Assembly: GCA_964613045.1 (NCBI GenBank)
Contig: CAZTFS010000008.1
Coordinates: 1-34,760 of the forward strand
DNA: 34,760 nt
Source of the DNA: UBA1081 sp964613045
GTDB taxonomy: Bacteria; Bacillota; Clostridia; Oscillospirales; Acutalibacteraceae
Direction: 5' to 3'
The translations under genes and the position numbers were made by a program. Numbering within the stretch: the first letter of the stretch is position 1; every line of letters begins with the position of its first letter. The notes beneath the pieces are model-generated. The model did no database searches, was not told the origin of the DNA, and worked only from the letters and a program-made list of their open reading frames with translations. This document shows positions 29,985-34,760 of this stretch, piece after piece.

Positions 29985-31718
29985 TTATTCCGGCTTACAC
30001 TTATCCATAAGCTCATTGACAAGCTTCTTTACAGCCTCGACCGTCTCTTCAACGGGAACCTTTGCACTGTAGGTCTTATCTCTTGTTACGACCTCGCAGA
30101 CATTCTCTTTAAGGTTTCTGGGACTGACGATAACTCTTACGGGAACACCGAGAAGGTCAGCGTCGGAAAACATAAAGCCTGCACTTACCTTACGGTCATC
30201 ATAAATAACCTCAAGACCTGCATTCTGAAGATCGTCGTACATCTTATCGGCGGCTGCATGAGCTTCTTCATCAGCAGACTTCATGCAGCAAAGATGAACC
30301 TGCCAGGGAGCTATTGACATGGGCCAGATGGGTCCGTATTCGTCGTGATGAGCCTCACATACAGATGCGGCAAGTCTGCCCACGCCGATACCGTAACAAC
30401 CCATGATCGGCGTCTTTGTTTCGCCCTTTTCATCAAGGTAAGTCATACCCATTGATGCCGTATACTTTGTGCCGAGCTGGAAAATGTTACCTACCTCAAT
30501 ACCTCTTGAAACTTCAATTGAATGCTTGCCGCAATTGGGGCAAATACCGCCTGTAATTATCTTTGCAAAATCATGATACTCAGCATCGGGGAATTCCCTT
30601 GACATATCAAGACCTGTGTAATGGTAGTCAACTTCATTTGCACCTGTTACAAGGTTATTACAGCCCTTGACCGATGCATCAAAAAGGATAAGGGGCTTGC
30701 AGGGGGCATCCATATTAACGGGACCGATGAAACCTGCATTGATACCTGATTCTTCCGTAATTACAGCCGGATGAATGTTTTCACCAAGGAAATTAGTGAG
30801 TTTTGTCTCGTTGACATCAAGATCACCTCTGATGAACACGATAACATAATCATCAGTCATATTTTTCTGATATACAACCGCTTTAAGGCTCTTTTTGGGA
30901 TCAGCCTTAAGGAAATCACAAACTTCCTCAATAGTATGCATATCGGGAGTTGCAACCTTTGTAAGCTCTTCGGATTTTTCATCACGAAGACATTCAATGA
31001 TGCTTTCTGCAGCTTCCATATTTGCACTGTAACCGCAGTCGGAGCATATAGCAATAGAATCCTCACCGATGGCAGTCAGAAGCATGTATTCATGGGAGAT
31101 ATTACCGCCCATCATACCTGAATCGGACTTAACAACAATTGTCTCGGGGATGCCTGCCCTTGCAAATATTCTTTCATATGCGTGATAGCACTTATCGTAA
31201 TACTGCTCAAGATCCTCCTGAGATGTATGGAATGAGTATGCATCCTTCATCGTAAATTCACGGACACGGATAAGTCCGGCTCTGGGTCTTGCCTCGTCAC
31301 GGAACTTTGTCTGGATCTGGTAAATCATGAAAGGATAACGTGTATATGTATTACCGTATTCACGAACAAGCTGAACGGCAGCTTCTTCATGAGTCATACC
31401 GAGAACCATGGGTGCACCGTTTCTGTCCTTAAAACGGCAGAGAGAATTATCAATAGCACTGTATCTGCCGGACTCCTCCCAAAGCGAAGCAGGCATTACA
31501 ACAGGAAACTGCACTTCCTGACCGTCGATCTTGTCCATTTCATCACGTATGATATTTTCGATCTTCTTTGTGATACGGCGAAGAGGCATGTATGAAGAAT
31601 AAATGCCGTTTGACACAAACTTCATGTAACCGCCTCTGACCATCAGTGCATGGCTGTCAACCACACAATCGGAGGGTTTTTCTTTAAATCTTTCGCCGAC
31701 AAGTTTATCAAGTTTCAT
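29985..31718 (-). CDS. proS: Prolyl-tRNA synthetase, bacterial type
   Basis: ProS attaches proline to its tRNA. The 577-residue protein has class II motifs: motif 2 FRDEARPRAGLIRVREFTMK (about 138-157) and motif 3 GCYGIGVGRLAAS near 440, with an inserted editing-type domain between (about 225-385, with AVVYQKNMTDDYVIVFIRGD) as in bacterial-type ProRS. The C-terminal anticodon-binding domain contains YDDRKVSAGFMFSDADLLG. The length is normal. GAGGTTTAATT precedes the ATG. It is 20 bases downstream of the YihX-like HAD gene, so the two probably share a transcript, ended by the terminator at 29943. Confidence 0.97.
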   Translation of the reverse strand: MKLDKLVGERFKEKPSDCVVDSHALMVRGGYMKFVSNGIYSSYMPLRRITKKIENIIRDEMDKIDGQEVQFPVVMPASLWEESGRYSAIDNSLCRFKDRNGAPMVLGMTHEEAAVQLVREYGNTYTRYPFMIYQIQTKFRDEARPRAGLIRVREFTMKDAYSFHTSQEDLEQYYDKCYHAYERIFARAGIPETIVVKSDSGMMGGNISHEYMLLTAIGEDSIAICSDCGYSANMEAAESIIECLRDEKSEELTKVATPDMHTIEEVCDFLKADPKKSLKAVVYQKNMTDDYVIVFIRGDLDVNETKLTNFLGENIHPAVITEESGINAGFIGPVNMDAPCKPLILFDASVKGCNNLVTGANEVDYHYTGLDMSREFPDAEYHDFAKIITGGICPNCGKHSIEVSRGIEVGNIFQLGTKYTASMGMTYLDEKGETKTPIMGCYGIGVGRLAASVCEAHHDEYGPIWPMSIAPWQVHLCCMKSADEEAHAAADKMYDDLQNAGLEVIYDDRKVSAGFMFSDADLLGVPVRVIVSPRNLKENVCEVVTRDKTYSAKVPVEETVEAVKKLVNELMDKCKPE

Positions 31719-31738
31719 AATTAAACCTCTATGTCAAT

Positions 31739-32365
31739 TTATATTTTTACGCCTTTTTTTCTGAGCTTTTCACGAAGCACACTTACATCTTCAAATGACG
31801 GCGAAAAAACAATGCCGTCCATTCCGCAGTTTTTACCTCCCTGAATGTTCTCCTCAACATCATCAATGAAGATACATTCTTCGGGTGCAAGTCCGAATTT
31901 GTCAAAAAGAGCCTCATATATCTCTTTTTCAGGTTTGAGCAGTTTGTAATCGCTTGAAATAAGTACACCGTCCATAAGACTCATGACAGGTATCTTGTCA
32001 CGGTAATCATGAAAAGCGGGAGTTGCATTACTCAGAAGAAATACATTGTAACCGTTCTGTTTAAGCTCTGCCGCAAGGTCGTACATTTCAGGGAACGGAG
32101 GCATATAATTTGAAACAAAACAGTTATCAACATAAAGCTCTTTCAGCAGAGCGATAAGATGCACGGGCAGCTTGTCCTTTATAATATCAAGCATCTGTGC
32201 GTATGTCATTGTACCTCTGTCAACCTCACGGTATTCAGGGCTGCCGAAAAAATGAGTCATAACAGCATCAATTTCATCCTTATCGGAAAGTATACCGCTG
32301 AATATCTTTTCGGGGTAAAACAATATAAGCACATTACCCATATCAAAAACAATATTTTTAATCAT
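31739..32365 (-). CDS. HAD-IA family phosphatase, YihX-like
   Basis: The 208-residue protein starts MIKNIVFDMGNVLI, where the usual second Asp of HAD motif I is replaced in the DxGNV pattern typical of YihX-type sugar phosphatases. NVFLLSNATPAFHDY is motif II, LLKPEKEIYEALFDKFG motif III, and CIFIDDVEENIQGGKNCGM motif IV. E. coli YihX acts on alpha-glucose-1-phosphate; the substrate here is inferred only by likeness. No ribosome site is visible before ATG 32365; instead a TATAAT lies five bases upstream, so the transcript might be leaderless. It precedes proS by 20 bases. Confidence 0.88.
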   Translation of the reverse strand: MIKNIVFDMGNVLILFYPEKIFSGILSDKDEIDAVMTHFFGSPEYREVDRGTMTYAQMLDIIKDKLPVHLIALLKELYVDNCFVSNYMPPFPEMYDLAAELKQNGYNVFLLSNATPAFHDYRDKIPVMSLMDGVLISSDYKLLKPEKEIYEALFDKFGLAPEECIFIDDVEENIQGGKNCGMDGIVFSPSFEDVSVLREKLRKKGVKI

Positions 32366-32395
32366 AATATATTATATATTCTTAACCTAAATCAA

Positions 32396-32421
32396 CCGGG
32401 CGAAGCTTTACACCCGCCCGG
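32396..32421 (-). terminator. Hairpin after the carrier-like protein gene
   Basis: On the minus strand CCGGGCG (32421-32415) pairs with CGCCCGG (32402-32396), a G/C-rich stem, followed by TTGATTT. It is probably a terminator or partial attenuator ahead of the HAD gene. Confidence 0.6.
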
Positions 32422-32426
32422 ACATA

Positions 32427-32648
32427 TCAATTTTCTTCGAGATAATTTACAACATCACTGACAGTTTCAAACTTCTCAAGAGTTTCCTCAGTGATCTCCG
32501 CATTGAATTCATCTTCTATGCTCATTGCAATGTCGACCATATCGATCTCATCTGCACCTAAGTCATAAAATGCTGAATCAAGTGTAACGTCATTTTCATC
32601 AAGTTCAAGCTGTTCACAGATGATTGCTCTTAATTTTTCAAATACCAT
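32427..32648 (-). CDS. Acyl-carrier-like protein lacking the phosphopantetheine serine
   Basis: The 73-residue acidic protein has the four-helix pattern of acyl carrier proteins: MVFEKLRAIICEQLELDEND, then FYDLGADEIDMVDIAMSIED (about 28-47) and ETVSDVVNYLEEN at the end. In true ACPs the motif reads DSLD with the serine carrying 4'-phosphopantetheine. Here it reads DEID, with Glu34 in that place; the codon on the minus strand is GAG, so this is not a marginal reading. The protein should therefore not carry acyl groups through a pantetheine arm. It may be a structural or regulatory partner, or a second copy beside a normal ACP elsewhere. ATG 32648 has GGAGAG. The promoter is nearly consensus. 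Confidence 0.85.
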   Translation of the reverse strand: MVFEKLRAIICEQLELDENDVTLDSAFYDLGADEIDMVDIAMSIEDEFNAEITEETLEKFETVSDVVNYLEEN

Positions 32649-32699
32649 AAATAACTCTCCTTTATACAAAAAAACTAAAGCAATATCATATATATTAAG

Positions 32700-32728
32700 A
32701 TATTATTTAATTTTGACTGCTTTGTCAA
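32700..32728 (-). promoter_or_regulatory. Promoter of the carrier-like protein gene
   Basis: On the minus strand TTGACA (32728-32723), 17-base spacer, TAATAT (32705-32700). Confidence 0.8.
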
Positions 32729-32810
32729 TAGTTTTATATAACTTTGTAAAACTTTTTGAAAAGAGGGTTATTTTTCGACAGAAAATAAAAATATGCGATA
32801 TGAAAATTAA

Positions 32811-32836
32811 GAGCGATGCCGGATAAGACACCGCTC
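32811..32836 (-). terminator. Probable terminator of ftsZ
   Basis: On the minus strand GAGCG (32836-32832) pairs with CGCTC (32815-32811), with partial inner pairing, followed by TTAATTTTC. It is a moderate match. Confidence 0.55.
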
Positions 32837-32851
32837 ATAATCAACAAAAAA

Positions 32852-33949
32852 TTATTTTCTGCTCTTGAACATATCAAAGATGTCGCTTAAATCGTCATCA
32901 CTTGTACCGAACTGCTGTGCAGAAGCTTTTTCCTCTGCAGGAGCTGCTTCAGCTGTCTTATTCTCCTGAGCCTTTGCCTTTACGGGGTTGGGCTGATCGC
33001 CGAAACCTGTAGCAACAACAGTTACGATCATCTCATCATCAAGTGATGAATCGAGAGCAACACCAAAGATGATGTTTGCATCGGGATCTGCTGTCTCGGA
33101 AATAATTGAGCTTGCCGCATCAACTGCATCAAGAGTAATGTCGGGAGAAGCTGAAATATTAATGATGATACCCTTTGAGCCCTTGATAGATGTCTCAAGA
33201 AGAGGACTTGTGATAGCCATCTTTGCAGCTTCCTCCGCCTTATCCTTACCGCTTGCACGGCCTACACCCATGTGAGCGTGACCTGCATCCTTCATAACTG
33301 ATGTAACATCAGCAAAGTCAAGGTTGATAAGACCGGGAACTGTAATAAGCTCTGCAATACTTCTGACACCCTGACGAAGAACATCATCAGCGATCTCGAA
33401 TGCATTTGCAAATGTGATTTTTTCATCAGAAACGAGCTTGAGTCTCTCATTGGGGATTATAATAAGGCTGTCAACATGCTGTGAAAGCTCTGCGATGCCT
33501 TCCTCAGCCTGTGCCATTCTGCGTTTACCTTCAAAGTTAAAGGGCTTTGTAACGATACCTACTGTAAGTATACCCTTATCCTTAGCCATCTGAGCGATAA
33601 CGGGAGCTGCACCTGTACCTGTGCCGCCGCCCATACCGGCTGTGATGAATACCATATCAGCACCGCCGAGTGAATCATTGATAGCATCCATGCTCTCCTC
33701 AGCTGCTTTCTGACCGACTTCAGGTCTTGCACCTGCACCCTTGCCGTCAGTTACCTTTTCGCCGATCTGGATCTTATTAGTTGCTTTGGAATACATAAGA
33801 ACCTGCTTATCGGTATTTATTGAGATAAATTCAACGCCCTGAACTCCTGCATCTACCATTCTGTTGATTGCGTTGCCGCCGCCGCCACCGACGCCGATGA
33901 CTTTTATTTTTGTGACTGCCTCATTTTCATTTGCTATTTCAAAAGACAT
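32852..33949 (-). CDS. ftsZ: Cell division protein FtsZ
   Basis: FtsZ is the tubulin-like GTPase that builds the division ring. The 365-residue protein has VIGVGGGGGNAINRM (about 17-31), the tubulin signature GGGTGTGAAPVIA (about 107-119), NFEGKRRMAQAEEG and the T7 loop NLDFADVTSVM. A variable Ala/Glu-rich linker (about 322-350) leads to the end DDLSDIFDMFKSRK, a short version of the C-terminal peptide that normally binds FtsA or SepF. ATG 33949 has CGGAGG in front; the frame extends upstream to 34048 but this part lies over the promoter. It follows ftsQ, as in many Firmicutes, with its own promoter in the gap. Confidence 0.98.
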   Translation of the reverse strand: MSFEIANENEAVTKIKVIGVGGGGGNAINRMVDAGVQGVEFISINTDKQVLMYSKATNKIQIGEKVTDGKGAGARPEVGQKAAEESMDAINDSLGGADMVFITAGMGGGTGTGAAPVIAQMAKDKGILTVGIVTKPFNFEGKRRMAQAEEGIAELSQHVDSLIIIPNERLKLVSDEKITFANAFEIADDVLRQGVRSIAELITVPGLINLDFADVTSVMKDAGHAHMGVGRASGKDKAEEAAKMAITSPLLETSIKGSKGIIINISASPDITLDAVDAASSIISETADPDANIIFGVALDSSLDDEMIVTVVATGFGDQPNPVKAKAQENKTAEAAPAEEKASAQQFGTSDDDLSDIFDMFKSRK

Positions 33950-34019
33950 TTGACTTCCTCCGTATATTAAAATTTTGCATTTTCTCTTTTTTTGCATATA
34001 AATACAACAATACTTATAT

Positions 34020-34048
34020 ATGATAACATGTAAAGGAATAAATTTCAA
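34020..34048 (-). promoter_or_regulatory. Extended -10 promoter of ftsZ
   Basis: On the minus strand TTGAAA (34048-34043), 17-base spacer, TATCAT (34025-34020) preceded by TGT. The leader is about 65 bases. Confidence 0.7.
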
Positions 34049-34119
34049 TACCTAAACTATCATAAATATTGTTTTATTTTTTTAATTATTTTTACCAATA
34101 TAGTACAACTTCACTACTG

Positions 34120-34760
34120 TCAGCCCACTGCAACGATCTCATCACTGTTATTATTATCGTTATTGTTACTTTCAGTAGTTTCCGCAGTGATGGACTCGAT
34201 TTCCGCCTCAGTTGAATTTTCTTCTATCGGTGAATGGTCATCTCTGACATACGATCGGTCAGGATCGGTAATATCAATTATTATATGTGCATTTGTATTA
34301 TTCTCTGTTTCTGCCTCAATAGTCTTGAGTCCGAGGCTCAGCTTGTCCGCAAGATCGGTTATTGTACCGAGAATAAGCGTAATTCTGAAATTTATGACGA
34401 TCCTTACGTTTGCAATGTTTGAAAGGTCGTATTTTGTTATATTTTCAATCCCTGCGGCATCACATTCTGAGATAAGATTATTAAGTCTGTCTTCATTTGC
34501 TGTTTCCTCAAATACAGCCTTTTCCCCCACATTCATTTCCGAGAAATCAACACCTGCAAGCCTTGCACAGCCGTCGGGGATATAATCGGCAGTTTCCAAG
34601 ACCTTGAAATCTCTGTTAAGAAGAGTATATATTCCGTTCTTTTCTACTGCAAAAAATGCATCTGAGTCCTCAACTATTATTTTAAGAGTAGAGGGATAAC
34701 TTCTCTTGACCGTAGCCTTGCCGATATAAGGCAAAAGTGTTTCTATTGATTCTTCTATAT
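34120..34760 (-). CDS. ftsQ: Cell division protein FtsQ/DivIB, C-terminal part (5' end outside window)
   Basis: The frame is open to the window edge, so the start and transmembrane segment lie beyond 34760. The visible part begins IEESIETLLPYIGKATVKRS, the second half of the POTRA domain, then PSTLKIIVEDSDAFFAVEKN, typical of FtsQ/DivIB, followed by the beta domain (to about 34330). This divisome protein links FtsB and FtsL outside the membrane. The last 50 residues are an acidic Asn/Glu/Ser/Thr-rich tail (SNNNDNNNSDEIVAVG), longer than in Bacillus and likely disordered. It is directly upstream of ftsZ, which supports the call. Confidence 0.88.
   Translation of the reverse strand, partial: IEESIETLLPYIGKATVKRSYPSTLKIIVEDSDAFFAVEKNGIYTLLNRDFKVLETADYIPDGCARLAGVDFSEMNVGEKAVFEETANEDRLNNLISECDAAGIENITKYDLSNIANVRIVINFRITLILGTITDLADKLSLGLKTIEAETENNTNAHIIIDITDPDRSYVRDDHSPIEENSTEAEIESITAETTESNNNDNNNSDEIVAVG

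Noticed and set aside
1..34760. CRISPR arrays, tRNA, rRNA, IS elements or riboswitches.
   Set aside because: No spaced direct repeats, cloverleaf sequences, transposase frames or recognisable aptamer cores were seen on either strand. Small divergent RNAs could still be missed by eye.

Overview
The window looks like chromosomal DNA of an anaerobic, endospore-forming Firmicute of the Clostridia, most likely a Ruminococcus-like gut or rumen bacterium (Oscillospiraceae). Four things point there: spore genes (gpr, spoIIP, yunB), two secreted proteins with dockerin repeats, several glycan-handling genes, and about 40% GC with strong Shine-Dalgarno sites and A/T-rich intergenic gaps. There is no phage, plasmid, IS transposase, CRISPR array, rRNA or tRNA that I can support.

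Layout. 1-3018: the 3' part of thiI, then an overlapping minus-strand operon of ECF-type sigma factor, DUF4367-type membrane protein (putative anti-sigma) and secreted dockerin protein. 3113-7515: a PHP phosphoesterase, amylomaltase malQ on the minus strand, a DUF2238-like membrane protein, a doubtful small membrane ORF and a HAD phosphatase. 7613-10322: NAD-dependent DNA ligase ligA and the sporulation protein yunB. 10427-13899: an anchored protein of unknown function, a cytoplasmic sialidase-like BNR protein and an OmpR/HisKA two-component system. 14056-21266: a glycosyltransferase-like protein, a secreted GH5 glucanase, a GPH sugar symporter, an iron-sulfur aldo-keto reductase and a secreted metallophosphatase. 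21340-24240: small membrane protein, spoIIP and gpr, divergent from rpsT and a small membrane protein. 24241-24635: a gene-free stretch holding terminators and a long imperfect palindrome. 24636-29841: a lipoprotein, an anchored propeller-like protein, a tiny secreted protein, a Cof-type HAD phosphatase and a second dockerin protein. 29985-34760: proS, a YihX-like HAD protein, an acyl-carrier-like protein without the carrier serine, ftsZ, and the 3' part of ftsQ/divIB.

How the genes fit together. The housekeeping genes (thiI, ligA, rpsT, proS, ftsZ, ftsQ) are ordinary. The accessory genes mostly concern carbohydrates: malQ for maltodextrins, GH5 and GPH for beta-glucans or their oligosaccharides, a sialidase-like protein, and dockerin proteins on the surface. 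Most transcription units have a readable sigma-A promoter with 17-base spacing and a hairpin terminator. Several promoters carry perfect or near-perfect inverted repeats within the spacer or at the predicted start point, which suggests local repressors.

Most worth following up: (1) the sigma/anti-sigma/dockerin operon, a candidate surface-sensing system; (2) the carrier-like protein with Glu at the phosphopantetheine position; (3) the palindromic element at 24421-24545; (4) the small membrane protein coupled to spoIIP; (5) hydrophobic C-terminal tails on three otherwise unrelated secreted proteins. All family assignments rest on reading motifs by eye; no database search was possible.
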